Assembly: GCA_027482185.1 (NCBI GenBank)
Contig: JAIXWF010000013.1
Coordinates: 1,178,001 to 1,242,000 of the forward strand
Direction: 5' to 3'
Source of the DNA: Opitutaceae bacterium
Lineage (GTDB): Bacteria > Verrucomicrobiota > Verrucomicrobiia > Opitutales > Opitutaceae
DNA: 64,000 nucleotides
Each line of letters starts with the position of its first letter. Position 1 is the stretch's first letter. Below are positions 26,801 to 34,551 of the stretch, piece after piece. Position numbers and translations under genes: made by a program. A model generated the notes under the pieces. That model was not told where the DNA came from. It saw nothing but the letters and a program-made list of their open reading frames with translations, and did not search any database.

Positions 26801-29061
26801 CGAAGGAAGGCAGCATGATCCATACGCTGCAGCCGCACCTGCCGGCGATGTTCGCGCGCATCATCCTGAATCACCCCAAGCTCTACGGGCCCGAGGCCGT
26901 GAAGTTGGCGCAGCGGAAATTCGATGCGGCGCAATTGCCGCCGCCGAAACCGAGTTCGGCCGGCACGGAATGGCTGGCGCCCAAGGCGACGTTGGCGGAT
27001 TTCCAGGCCCTCGTGGCCGATGCCGAAGCCAAGGTGCGCGCCGGCCAGGCCGCCGAGGCGCTCGCGGTGCTCGAACAGGCGCTGCGGCAGGCGCCGTCGG
27101 AAGAGTGCGCGGCCAAAGCGCGCGAAATTCTCGAGTTGCTGCGCGCTGAATTGACGCCGGCGGCTGAACCGGCCGCAGCGGCCGACAATCCGGGCGGGGA
27201 AGAAGTGTTCGGGGCCGAGGAAGTCGCGGCGATCCGGCAGATCATCGCGGCGTATGCGGAAAACCCGGCGGAACCGTCGGTCCGCAACCAGCTCGCCGAG
27301 CTGCAGCAGGGCTTGATGAACTTCTTGGTCGGCGCGGCGCCGGATGCGCTGGAAAAGCATTTCGCGGGCGGGCTCGGCCAGGTGTTCCGGGCCCTCGTGA
27401 AGAGCGGGTTGACGGGCGAGGCGCCGACGCCGGCCGCGGCCGAACAGATGGCGATCCTCGACGAGGCGTTGGCGAAGACCGACGGCGCACCGGATGTCCG
27501 CCCGCTGCTGGCGCGCATGCTGGTGGCGCCGGCGCATCGCGGAACCGTGATCGTACCGCTCGAACGGCTGCCGGAGTGGCTGCTGGACGACGGCCTCGGC
27601 TACGTGCTGCACGCGCCCCTTGTCTTCGTGCTGCCGGGCGAAGCCGAGCAGTACCACGACCATCTGTTGCGCACGGCCCGGTCGATCCATCGGCTGACGC
27701 GCACGCGGGCAGCCGACCCGCGGACGCTGCGGGTGGCAGAGCACTTCGCGCTGCGGGTGAACTGCGTTCCGCTCTATTTCAGCCGGTCCAATACCCGCGA
27801 GTTTGCGGAGTTGCGGGCGGCGATCATGGAGTTTGTGCTCCTGCGCAAAGGCGCGGCCATCGACGCGAAGCTGCCGAAGCGCCCGAAGGGCCGGTCCCGC
27901 ATCAAGGTTGGATTTCTCAGCGCGCACTTCGGTTCGCAGACGGAAACGCACGTCACGTTGCCCGCGCTCCAACTCGACCGTTCGCGTTTCGAGATCTGCC
28001 TGTATCCGGTGGCGCGCAACCCCGGCCCGGTGGAGGAACGCTGCCGGTCCTTCGCAGATTCGTTCACGCCGCTGCCGGGCAATCTGCACCAGCAGGTGAA
28101 GACGATCCGGGACGCGGAACTCGACGTGCTGATCGTGGGCACGAATGTCACGGCGGTCGCGAATTCGGTTTCGTTGATCGCGCTGCACCGGCTCGCACCG
28201 GTCCAGCTGACGTCGTATTGCTCGCCGGTCAGCACGGGCATGCGGCACATCGACGGTTTCCTCACCGGCACGCTGAACGATGCGCCCGGCTTGCAGGACC
28301 ATTTCAGCGAGCAGCTGCGTTTCTGTCCCGGGCCTCCGGGCTGCCTCGACTACACCGTGGAGACCGCGGGCTCGGGCCGCACCTTCGACCGCGCCGGGCT
28401 GGGCTTGGCGGACGACGACGTCGTGTTTCTCAACGCCGCGGCCTGCTTCAAGATTCTGCCCGAGCAGCAGGAAACCTGGGCGAAGATTTTGGCGGCGGTG
28501 CCGAAATCGAAGCTGGTGCTGCTGCCGTTCAATCCGAACTGGTCGAGCAGTTTCCCGGTGAAGCAATTCGAGCGCACGTTGACCGAGATTTGCGCCCGCC
28601 ACGGCGTCGCGCGCGACCGTTTCGTGCTGGCGGGATCGCTGCCCTCGCGGACCGACGTAAAGGCGCTGGAGCGCATCGCCGACGTGTACCTGGATACCGC
28701 GCCGTTCTCGGGCAGCATCTCCGTGATCGATCCGCTGGAGCTGGGACTGCCTCCCGTGGTGCAGGACGGCCCGACGCATCGCGCGCGGATGGCGGCGGCC
28801 CTGCTGCGCGAATTGGAGATCCCGGAATTGGTCGTGCCCGACGAAGCGGCCTACATCGCGTTGGCGGTGCGGCTGGCAAACGAACCGGCCTATCGCGCGG
28901 CCCTGCGCGGGCGCATCGCGGCCGGCATGGCGCGGCGGCCGACCTTCGTGAATCCCGGCGCCTATGCGGCCCACCTCGGTCGGTTGCTCGAAACGCTGGT
29001 GCGCGGTGCACCGGCCGGCGTCCGTCCGGCCGCGCGTTTGCTCGAACTCGTGCTCCAATGA
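23806..29061 (+). CDS. Four-module glycosyltransferase (GT-B + GT2 + GT2 + GT41-like), 1751 residues
   Basis: An N-terminal module (1 to about 530) resembles KpsC/KpsS-type GT-B transferases (CHERGLAKEQLLLWENEG, VRVHPNSGGKK, YGSTIALEMACRGLPVF). Two GT2 domains follow. The first starts near 545 (ISVVITCYNYGKYLRDCV, VNDGSTDDS, LPIDADDQID, GYEDWDFWL). The second starts near 800 (SVVIPCYNQAQYLAEAV, VNDGSPD, LPLDADDRID, GVEDWDFWI). A helical linker leads to a GT41-like module from about 1364 (KVGFLSAHFGSQTETH, LTSYCSPVSTGMRHIDG). That module lacks the DLAGHT and NGTTTTCE motifs of the two TPR-GT41 proteins nearby. The protein is probably cytoplasmic and may build a multi-sugar glycan on flagellin or surface polymer. 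There is no frame break. Confidence 0.85.
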   Translation: MTSPAKILSFSPYAYWQLHALYEIAICHNLQWRGHSYRYVSCDGLFTDCDLFWESTVGRRPANACAVCQEQVKGLLEKNRVPHTWLGAYQAADVVPTVRAFVDGLADADLLRAEFLGYPLGSWVKSSVHTHLRINAIDPANAKHCAALRSYLYSGGVALLCIAQMLDAERPDVLLMFNGRMGVTRVALELAKERGIRVVCHERGLAKEQLLLWENEGCLSLRPYPKLWAEWGGVPLAAAEAGQVTRWLLDRARGANLNWKTFSVQSSLGPLAPFLERHAGRQIWSLFTSSTDEIVADDDRTSAFGTQNRWIDETIRFVRDQPGIALVVRVHPNSGGKKSTGRNLDELRHFEELKGRVPDNVAVVMPDDPVSSYALVDRTDVGFVYGSTIALEMACRGLPVFLAARSPWMPCDGIRFVTAADDYAALLAARAARPRTAAEAETIARAAYRFAYAYMFRWNIPFPLVRMPDVHHGELAAGTLEDFQPGKHACLDRCAEIVLGLRPSIPQATAPIAKGAAELELAAVRAGLDAVAGRSAEQAAHPVRISVVITCYNYGKYLRDCVRSVVGQTFKEWELIIVNDGSTDDSLAVAKACAEEFAGLPITIVDQPNSGQPALARNAGIRRAQGEFILPIDADDQIDPRYLEHAFRAIDADATVDLVYSDSLFDNGKTRVRKTPGRFEAKALAAANQLVYCCVYRRAVWAKVGGYRDNVRGYEDWDFWLAAALAGAKAVYIPRVGLLYNEKDSGVYSQTVSRHQVRTAQVMLNNSAAYSSAQLERARAVLADAAAATTVSAAGPKSPSFVSVVIPCYNQAQYLAEAVQSVFAQTYPHWEIVIVNDGSPDRTSEVAQGLILRHPDRKIRLIEKANGGLADARNAGIRFARGQYILPLDADDRIDPTFLAKTVALLDGQPGIAIAYTDWVYFGGHNTRRAALDYDFARLCKKENLFTCTSLFRREAWEAAGGYNPNMTRGVEDWDFWIGCGEKGFVGQRIPEPLFFYRAKEGSMIHTLQPHLPAMFARIILNHPKLYGPEAVKLAQRKFDAAQLPPPKPSSAGTEWLAPKATLADFQALVADAEAKVRAGQAAEALAVLEQALRQAPSEECAAKAREILELLRAELTPAAEPAAAADNPGGEEVFGAEEVAAIRQIIAAYAENPAEPSVRNQLAELQQGLMNFLVGAAPDALEKHFAGGLGQVFRALVKSGLTGEAPTPAAAEQMAILDEALAKTDGAPDVRPLLARMLVAPAHRGTVIVPLERLPEWLLDDGLGYVLHAPLVFVLPGEAEQYHDHLLRTARSIHRLTRTRAADPRTLRVAEHFALRVNCVPLYFSRSNTREFAELRAAIMEFVLLRKGAAIDAKLPKRPKGRSRIKVGFLSAHFGSQTETHVTLPALQLDRSRFEICLYPVARNPGPVEERCRSFADSFTPLPGNLHQQVKTIRDAELDVLIVGTNVTAVANSVSLIALHRLAPVQLTSYCSPVSTGMRHIDGFLTGTLNDAPGLQDHFSEQLRFCPGPPGCLDYTVETAGSGRTFDRAGLGLADDDVVFLNAAACFKILPEQQETWAKILAAVPKSKLVLLPFNPNWSSSFPVKQFERTLTEICARHGVARDRFVLAGSLPSRTDVKALERIADVYLDTAPFSGSISVIDPLELGLPPVVQDGPTHRARMAAALLRELEIPELVVPDEAAYIALAVRLANEPAYRAALRGRIAAGMARRPTFVNPGAYAAHLGRLLETLVRGAPAGVRPAARLLELVLQ

Positions 29062-30131
29062 CCTCCGCCTTGCCGGCAGCGCCGCGGCGGCGGATCCGGA
29101 TCTGCTACTTCAATACCTGGGCGGGCCCATTGCAGCCGGTCGCCGACTACCTCGCGCGGTTGCCGGGGCTCGACCTGCGGCCGCTGGTGAGCGACCCGCG
29201 CGACGCCGAGCTGATGCGCAAGGCGCGGCTCGACTGCGATTGGTACGGCGAGAACGCCCGCTGCTTCGCCGCGCTGGCGCATCCGGAAATCGAATTCCTG
29301 CCCGCGTGGACCACGGGACGTGCGGGCGTGCTGGATACGGCCAAGGCCCCGCGCGAGCCCGGCGAGGAACGCTGGCTGGTCACGATGGCGCAGCAACCGC
29401 AGGCCTTCGGCGAACTGGCCCCGAAGGTCTTCGCGCTGCTCGCGAAAACGGGCGTGCGGCATGCTTTCTACGCCTTCGACGAGGCGAGCCGCACGATGCC
29501 TTGTTTCGCGGACATCGCGCCTTTTCTCGACGTGCTGGTGCACGACGAGGCGCCGATGGCCGAGGCGGGCGCGGCCCGGCTCAAACCGGACTGCGTGCGG
29601 CGGCACCGGAGCTGGGTGGCAAACCTGCTGCCGGGAGCGACGGCCTTCGCGGAAGCTCCGGAGGAGAAAATCTACTTTCTCGGTTCCCAACTCGGGCTTT
29701 CGCCGCACCGCCGGCGCCAGATCGAGTTTCTCGCGGCGCGGTTCAAGGATCGGTTTGTCGCGAGTTGCGACCACACGACGCCGGTGAACGGCCGCGGCGA
29801 ATTGGCGCGCTACAAGGTCGGCTTTTGTCCCGAGGGCCGGAAATTCTCGACCCCGGCGATGGCGGCGACGCACACGGACCGGCCGTTCTGGTGCGGCTGT
29901 CTCGGCATGGTGCCGGTGAGCGAGGATTCGCAAAGCGGCGGCCGACTCGAGGAGTTGCACCGCGCCGGATTGATTGTGCGGTATCCGCACGGGGATCTGG
30001 CAGGACTGGCGGCGGCGTGCGAACGCGCCCTGGCGTTGCCCAACGAAGCCCGGCGCCGGATCTACGATCACTTCAACGCGCACGAAACCGTCGGGCACGT
30101 GCTCGCGGAAGCGTTGGCGGCGGCGCGTTGA
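29058..30131 (+). CDS. Glycosyltransferase-like protein (CgeB-type candidate)
   Basis: The 357-residue product overlaps the giant gene by ATGA. It opens with IRICYFNTWAGPL and has no membrane segment. It carries YKVGFCPEGRKFSTPAMAATHTDR followed by FWCGCLGMVPVSED, a layout like the C-terminal half of CgeB/GT-B transferases, where a Glu binds the donor sugar. No signature is decisive, so the family call is tentative. Translational coupling to the four-module transferase implies a shared glycan pathway. It is convergent with the GT41 gene at 30144. Confidence 0.6.
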   Translation: MTSALPAAPRRRIRICYFNTWAGPLQPVADYLARLPGLDLRPLVSDPRDAELMRKARLDCDWYGENARCFAALAHPEIEFLPAWTTGRAGVLDTAKAPREPGEERWLVTMAQQPQAFGELAPKVFALLAKTGVRHAFYAFDEASRTMPCFADIAPFLDVLVHDEAPMAEAGAARLKPDCVRRHRSWVANLLPGATAFAEAPEEKIYFLGSQLGLSPHRRRQIEFLAARFKDRFVASCDHTTPVNGRGELARYKVGFCPEGRKFSTPAMAATHTDRPFWCGCLGMVPVSEDSQSGGRLEELHRAGLIVRYPHGDLAGLAAACERALALPNEARRRIYDHFNAHETVGHVLAEALAAAR

Positions 30132-30143
30132 TTCCGGGCGAAT

Positions 30144-32117
30144 TCAGACCGGGGAAGGTGCGGCCGGGCGGACGAGTTGCAGGCAAATCTGTTCGAAGGT
30201 CCGCGTGAAACCGACGGCATCGCAGAGCGGACTGCGGCGCATTTGTTCGCGCAGGCCCGCGCGCAGGTCGGCGAGGCGGCGCCGGTCGGAGGCCGCGGCG
30301 ACCGCGATGCGCACATAGTCCGACGGCGTGGCGGCGATCCAGTCCGCGAGCCCGACATGCGTGAGCAGGCTGGCGCCGACGCGGGCGGCGTGGACGCGGC
30401 CCGCGAGGGTGACGACGGGGACGCCCATCCAAAGGGCCTCGCAGGTTGTGGTGGTGCCGTTGTAGGGAAACGGATCGAGCGCCACGTCGACCTCGTGGTA
30501 CAGGGCGAGATGGTCGGCGACCGAGAGTTCGTCTCCGTTGCAGCAAATGCGTTCCGGCGCGATGCCGGCGGCGGCAAAGGTGCCGCGGAGGCGGCCGGCG
30601 ACGTCGGGGTCGCCGAGCCCGCGCGACTTGAGAAATAGCCGCGAATCCGGCAACGCGCGCAGCAACTCGGTCCAAAGCGCGAGCACCGCGGGAGTGAGTT
30701 TTGCGAGGTGATTGAAGCAGCCGAAGGTGACGGTTCCGCGCGCATCCGCGGGGAGGATACCGACGGCGGGGGCGTCGTCGTCGGGTCGGTAGCAGGAGAA
30801 AGGGCCGGGCAGGCGGACAAGTTTCTCCGTGTGGAGATGTTCGGTGGTGCCGGGCGGATCGCTGACGGCGTCGGTGAACCGGAAATCGACCGCGGCGAGG
30901 CCGGTGGTGTTGGGATAGCCGAGCCAGGTCGCTTGCGCGCGGGCGGGGCGGCGGGCGAGGACCGGAAGACGGTGGCCCGCGGTGTGGCCGGCGAGATCGA
31001 TGAGGAGGTCGAGGTCGTCGGCGCGGATCAGGTCCGCGGCAGCCGCATCGTCGAGTCGGGCAAGGTCGCGCCAGTGTTCCGCGTGCGACTGCAGCCGGGC
31101 CGTGAAGCGGTCGTGGTGCTTGACGTTGGCGTAGCAGAAAATCTCGCAGCGGCCGCGATCATGGGCGGCGAGGACGGGCTCGATGAAGTAGGCGACGGCG
31201 TGGTGGTTGAAATCGGGAGAGAGATAGCCGATCCGCAGCCGGTTCGGCGGCGCGGCCGAGGCGGGGCGGGCAGGTTGCGGCGTCGCCGCGGGTGGCGCGT
31301 GCAGTTCGGCCCAGCGCCGATGTTCGGCCGCGACGTCCGCGGGCGGCATGTCCGGCAAATAGTTCAGCGCGAGCAACAGATTGCTGTGGGTGTCGGCCGA
31401 CGGCGCCGCGGCCAAGGCGGCGCGGAAATGGTCGACGGCCTCCGGCACGAGCCCTTCGGCGCGGGCGAGGCGGCCGAGGTTGTTGAGCGCGGCGGCGTAG
31501 CCGGGGCGGAGCCGGAGGGCGGCCTCGAACTCGGCGCGGGCCTCGGCCGCGCGGCCGGCGGCGGCAAGCGTGTGGCCGAGGATGTTGCGGGACTCGGGCC
31601 GGTCGGGCTCGAGGGCGACGGCGCGATGGAAGGCGGCGAGGGCGGTGTCGCGCGCGCCGGCTTCGAGGGCGGCAACGCCGAGGTTGAGCCGGATGGCGGC
31701 GCGGTCCGGGGCGAGGGCGGCGGCGCGTTCGAGGGCCGCCTGGGCCTCGGCGTAGCGGCCGAGGGCCTTGAGGAGGTTGCCGAATTGGTGATGCGTTTCG
31801 GCGAGCTGCGGATCGAGTTCGAGGGCGCGGCGGAAAGCGGCGAGCGCTTCCTCGTCGCGGCGGAGGGCGCGCAGAGCGAGGCCGTGCTGGTGGAGCAGGG
31901 CGGGGGCGTCGGGTTGTCGCGCGAGGGCGCGGCGAAACAGCTCTTCCGCGCGGGCGGCTTCGCCGCGGCCGAGCCGGATCGTGCCGAGGAGCCGCAGGGT
32001 ATCCGCATGGTCCGGCGTCGCGGCGAGGACCTGCTCGTAGAGCGGGACGGCCTCGGCGAGCCGGCCGGCCCGATGGTGGGCGACGGCGGAGCTGAAGAGC
32101 GCGGCGGGGGCGGACAT
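30144..32117 (-). CDS. TPR-SPINDLY O-GlcNAc-transferase-like enzyme (GT41), second copy
   Basis: The 657-residue protein has about seven TPRs (to about residue 245; AVAHHRAGRLAEAVPLYEQVL is the first). The GT41 catalytic core follows: RIGYLSPDFNHHAVAYFI, DLAGHTAGHRLPVLARR, ATWLGYPNTTG, FGCFNHLAKLTP and FPYNGTTTTCEALWMGVPVV. It keeps the same catalytic motifs as the enzyme at 13081 and looks fully functional. A protein target such as flagellin is inferred from its position next to the flagellin genes. The start codon at 32117 lies downstream of a strongly structured leader (32146-32396). Confidence 0.88.
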   Translation of the reverse strand: MSAPAALFSSAVAHHRAGRLAEAVPLYEQVLAATPDHADTLRLLGTIRLGRGEAARAEELFRRALARQPDAPALLHQHGLALRALRRDEEALAAFRRALELDPQLAETHHQFGNLLKALGRYAEAQAALERAAALAPDRAAIRLNLGVAALEAGARDTALAAFHRAVALEPDRPESRNILGHTLAAAGRAAEARAEFEAALRLRPGYAAALNNLGRLARAEGLVPEAVDHFRAALAAAPSADTHSNLLLALNYLPDMPPADVAAEHRRWAELHAPPAATPQPARPASAAPPNRLRIGYLSPDFNHHAVAYFIEPVLAAHDRGRCEIFCYANVKHHDRFTARLQSHAEHWRDLARLDDAAAADLIRADDLDLLIDLAGHTAGHRLPVLARRPARAQATWLGYPNTTGLAAVDFRFTDAVSDPPGTTEHLHTEKLVRLPGPFSCYRPDDDAPAVGILPADARGTVTFGCFNHLAKLTPAVLALWTELLRALPDSRLFLKSRGLGDPDVAGRLRGTFAAAGIAPERICCNGDELSVADHLALYHEVDVALDPFPYNGTTTTCEALWMGVPVVTLAGRVHAARVGASLLTHVGLADWIAATPSDYVRIAVAAASDRRRLADLRAGLREQMRRSPLCDAVGFTRTFEQICLQLVRPAAPSPV

Positions 32118-32145
32118 TGCGGCGGAGGAGAGGAGGGGGAGGGAG

Positions 32146-32200
32146 CCCGTTGAGTCAACGGGAAGGAGCGGGTCGGCACCCGGGACGCGGGTGCCGACCC
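32146..32200 (-). other. Two tandem hairpins in the leader of the GT41 gene
   Basis: CCCGTTGA-g-TCAACGGG (32146-32162) and a perfect 12-bp stem GGGTCGGCACCC...GGGTGCCGACCC (32170-32200) lie just upstream of the ATG at 32117. Neither has a long T-run. They could sequester the leader or act with the hairpin at 32212. Confidence 0.55.
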
Positions 32201-32203
32201 CAT

Positions 32204-32238
32204 AAAACGCGAAGGCCCCGGCTGTGGGCCGGGGCCTT
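32204..32238 (-). terminator. Candidate rho-independent terminator or attenuator (minus strand)
   Basis: An 11-bp perfect stem AAGGCCCCGGC/GCCGGGGCCTT (32212-32238) is followed on the minus strand by cGCG and then TTTT. It lies about 190 bp after the flagellin 1 stop and 95 bp before the GT41 start. It would end flagellin mRNA or regulate read-through into the GT41 gene. Confidence 0.55.
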
Positions 32239-32290
32239 GACTACGTATCGAATGCTGCTGCTGACGTGGCGTTTTGGCCGGATCACGTGC

Positions 32291-32396
32291 GGTTCCTTGT
32301 GGTGAACCGACGGGAAGCGACCCCGCCCACCGGGGCCTCCGCAGAGAGGTCGCCGATTCCTCCCGTAGCCTGGCCACCGGATTAACGGTGGCCAGG
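32291..32396 (-). ncRNA. Structured RNA candidate between flagellin 1 and GT41
   Basis: Several nested pairings occur within about 105 nt. The first is an 11-bp stem CCTGGCCACCG/CGGTGGCCAGG (32369-32396). The second is an outer stem GGGA..GCGACC/GGTCGC..TCCC (32312-32322 with 32348-32364) enclosing two small hairpins (CCCC/GGGG and CTC/GAG). The third is GGTTC/GAACC (32291-32308). Followed by the terminator-like hairpin at 32212, the arrangement looks like a riboswitch, attenuator or small RNA. I do not recognise the family. Confidence 0.45.
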
Positions 32397-32431
32397 ATTG
32401 GGCGAATCAGGACTATCCCTGAGTTGGTGGC

Positions 32432-33244
32432 TTAGCCGATGAGCCGCAGCGCGCTCTGGGCGCTCTGGTTGGCCTGCGACAGCATCGCGGTGCCGGACTG
32501 CACCAGAATGTTCCAGCGTGCGAGCTGGGTCGATTCCGATGCGACATCCACATCCGTGATGCGGCTGGACGCAGCCTCCAGGTTGGCCTTGTTGACCGAC
32601 AGCAACTCCGCGGCGAACCCGAGGTGGCTCTGCTCGGCGCCGTTTTCGGCGCGGAACGTGGCCACGTTCTTGATCGCATCGGTGATGTCCGACAGGTCGA
32701 TGTCGCCGAGGGAGGAGACACCGGTATCCGTGAGCGCGCCGACGCCGGCGGTCGTGCCGTCGAGTTCGCGGCCCTTGATGGCCACGCTCGTCGCGGCGTC
32801 TTCGGTGACCTTGACCGAGAGGTCGGAGGTACCGAACAGCGCCACGCTGTTGAACGTTTCACCGGAGATGTCCGTGAGCTGCGTCTGGAGTTCGGTGAAC
32901 TCCGAGTCGTAGTTCGCGAGATCGCTGGTGCTCTTGGTGGGATCGGCGTAGAGGGTCTTCAGCTCGCTCATACGATCGAGGACCTTCGCCGCCACCTTGA
33001 GGGCTCCGTCCTGCGTCTGCAGGAAGGACACGGAATTGCCGATGTTCGTCTCGACCGCGCCTTGACGGCGGGCCGCGGCGGACAACTTCATCGAGACCGC
33101 GAGACCGCCGGCATCATCCGACGGGTTCACGATTTTCGAGCCGCTCGAGAGCCGGTTGAGGCTCCGTTGCAGGGAGGCATTCGAAGCGGCGAGGTTGTTG
33201 GAGGCAACCGTCGCCGCGTAGTTGGTATTAATCACGACTGACAT
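32432..33244 (-). CDS. fliC: Flagellin 1
   Basis: The 270-residue flagellin has the conserved N-terminal D0/D1 helix (MSVVINTNYAATVASNNLAA, SLNRLSSGSKIVNPSDDAGG) and the C-terminal helix (DVASESTQLARWNILVQSGTAMLSQANQSAQ). Only a short central domain is present. Flagellins polymerise into the filament after export by the flagellar type III system. The ATG at 33244 has AAGGA about 10 nt upstream. The frame extends upstream to 33373 without biological support. A sigma28-like promoter lies at 33390, giving a leader of about 140 nt that contains the hairpin TGCGGC-ataa-GCCGCA (33321-33336). A nearly identical paralogue follows upstream. Confidence 0.96.
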   Translation of the reverse strand: MSVVINTNYAATVASNNLAASNASLQRSLNRLSSGSKIVNPSDDAGGLAVSMKLSAAARRQGAVETNIGNSVSFLQTQDGALKVAAKVLDRMSELKTLYADPTKSTSDLANYDSEFTELQTQLTDISGETFNSVALFGTSDLSVKVTEDAATSVAIKGRELDGTTAGVGALTDTGVSSLGDIDLSDITDAIKNVATFRAENGAEQSHLGFAAELLSVNKANLEAASSRITDVDVASESTQLARWNILVQSGTAMLSQANQSAQSALRLIG

Positions 33245-33389
33245 GGTATCGTTTCCTTGATGGGTGCGACTGTCCGTCGTCGCCACGTATCCGGAATTGT
33301 CAGCGCCGGATCGCGCCGTCTGCGGCATAAGCCGCAAAGGTTTCGGACGAGCTGCCGCAATGCAGCGCGCCACCTCAGGGTGTGACCAA

Positions 33390-33416
33390 GGAACGGCACC
33401 TAGGCCGTCGGATTAA
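33390..33416 (-). promoter_or_regulatory. Sigma28-like promoter for flagellin 1
   Basis: Read on the minus strand: TTAA, 15 bp, GCCGTTCC. The -10 is identical to that of the plus-strand site at 38908-38915. Confidence 0.5.
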
Positions 33417-33494
33417 CTTTCAATGAACCTGACGTCCGGTCCGGCCCCGGCTTCCCGTGAAACCGGCCCGGCGCTGCGGACCTGCGACTGACAC

Positions 33495-33508
33495 TGCAAA
33501 TTCTGGCA
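33495..33508. repeat. Relative of the CAAATTCTG palindrome
   Basis: TGCAAATTCTGGCA shares the CAAATTCTG core with the 13-mers at 14988 and 23531. It lies between the two flagellin genes, about 80 bp upstream of the flagellin 1 promoter. Confidence 0.35.
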
Positions 33509-33594
33509 CGGGCGGCCCCTGGGCGGAACCGGCGGCCGGTTCCGGAGCGGGCGGCGGGAAACTGCCCCCGCCGCCGCGTTCGGGAGGGCCCGGA

Positions 33595-34410
33595 TCAACC
33601 GCCGATCAGCCGGAGGGCGATCTGCGTGCTCTGGTTGGCCTGCGACAGCATCGCCGTGCCGGACTGGACCAGGATGTTCCAGCGGGCGAGCTGGGTCGAT
33701 TCCGCCGCCACATCCACGTCCGTGATCCGGCTCGCGGCGGCCTCGAGGTTGGCCTTGTTCACCGTGAGCAGTTCGGCGGCGAAGCCGAAGCGGCTCTGTT
33801 CGGCGCCGTTCTCGGCGCGGAAGGTGGCGACATTCTGGATCGCGGAAGTGATGTCGGTCAGGGCGATGTCGGCGAGCGAATCGACCGTGGTGGCCGTCAG
33901 GGCGCCGATACCTTCGGTGGTGCCGGAGAGTTCGCGGCCCAGAATGGACACCGACGTGGCGCCGTCCTCGGTCACGCTGACGCTCAGGTCGGAGGTGCCG
34001 AAGAGCGACACGGAGTTGAACTCCTCGGTGGTGAGGTCGCTCAGCTGCGTCTGGAGTTCGGTGAACTCCGAATCGTAGTTGGCGAGATCGCTCGAGCTCT
34101 TGGTCGGGTCGGCGTAGAGGGTCTTCAGCTCGCCCATACGGTCGAGGACTTTGCCCGCGACCTTGAGGACGCCGTCCTGCGTCTGCAGGAAGGAAACGGC
34201 ATTGCCGATGTTGGTGTTGACCGCGCCCTGGCGGCGGGCGGCGGCGGACAATTTCATCGAGACGGCCAAGCCGCCGGCGTCGTCCGCCGGGGTGACAATC
34301 TTGGAGCCGCTCGAGAGCCGGTTCAGGCTCTTCTGCAACGAAGCGTTGGAGGCGGCGAGGTTGTTCGCCGCCACGGTGGCAGCGAAGTTCGTGTTGATGA
34401 CGACTGACAT
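33595..34410 (-). CDS. fliC: Flagellin 2
   Basis: The 271-residue flagellin is closely similar to flagellin 1 along its whole length (MSVVINTNFAATVAANNLAA; DVAAESTQLARWNILVQSG; final IALRLIGG). Most differences fall in the short central region (about 120-185). The ATG at 34410 has AAGGAAG at a good distance. A long leader of roughly 100 nt runs from the sigma28-like site at 34513. The 350 bp between the two flagellins holds the leader and promoter of flagellin 1, so each copy appears to have its own promoter. Confidence 0.96.
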   Translation of the reverse strand: MSVVINTNFAATVAANNLAASNASLQKSLNRLSSGSKIVTPADDAGGLAVSMKLSAAARRQGAVNTNIGNAVSFLQTQDGVLKVAGKVLDRMGELKTLYADPTKSSSDLANYDSEFTELQTQLSDLTTEEFNSVSLFGTSDLSVSVTEDGATSVSILGRELSGTTEGIGALTATTVDSLADIALTDITSAIQNVATFRAENGAEQSRFGFAAELLTVNKANLEAAASRITDVDVAAESTQLARWNILVQSGTAMLSQANQSTQIALRLIGG

Positions 34411-34512
34411 GGTGATCTTCCTTGATGCTAAGCGTGACGTCCGTGTCACATTCGTATCCGGGGGAGCGGCTCCGGATCGCGCCGGTCAGAACATTTGTCC
34501 CGACAGGACCAG

Positions 34513-34540
34513 CTATCGTCGCGCCGCGAGAAAACCTTTA
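34513..34540 (-). promoter_or_regulatory. Sigma28-like promoter for flagellin 2
   Basis: Read on the minus strand: TAAA at 34540-34537, 16 bp, GACGATAG at 34520-34513. It has a perfect -35, and the 16 bp spacing also occurs at 13041 and 46261. It is paired divergently with the fliD promoter at 34600. Confidence 0.62.
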
Positions 34541-34551
34541 CGCGATTGTGC

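Noticed and set aside
23812-29058. A 1748-codon open frame antisense to the four-module glycosyltransferase
   Set aside because: The translated sequence is Arg/His/Gly-rich with no domain. It exists because the high-GC third positions of the sense gene remove stops on the opposite strand.
32291-32396. The structured region as a cobalamin or cyclic-di-GMP riboswitch
   Set aside because: Neither the conserved B12 box nor the GEMM motif (GCAAACC, CGCAAAGC) is present on either strand.
33357-33373. A possible sigma54 promoter for flagellin 1 (TGGCGCGCTGCATTGC on the minus strand)
   Set aside because: The spacing between the GG and GC elements is 11 rather than 10 bp, and a sigma28-like site with normal spacing lies just upstream.
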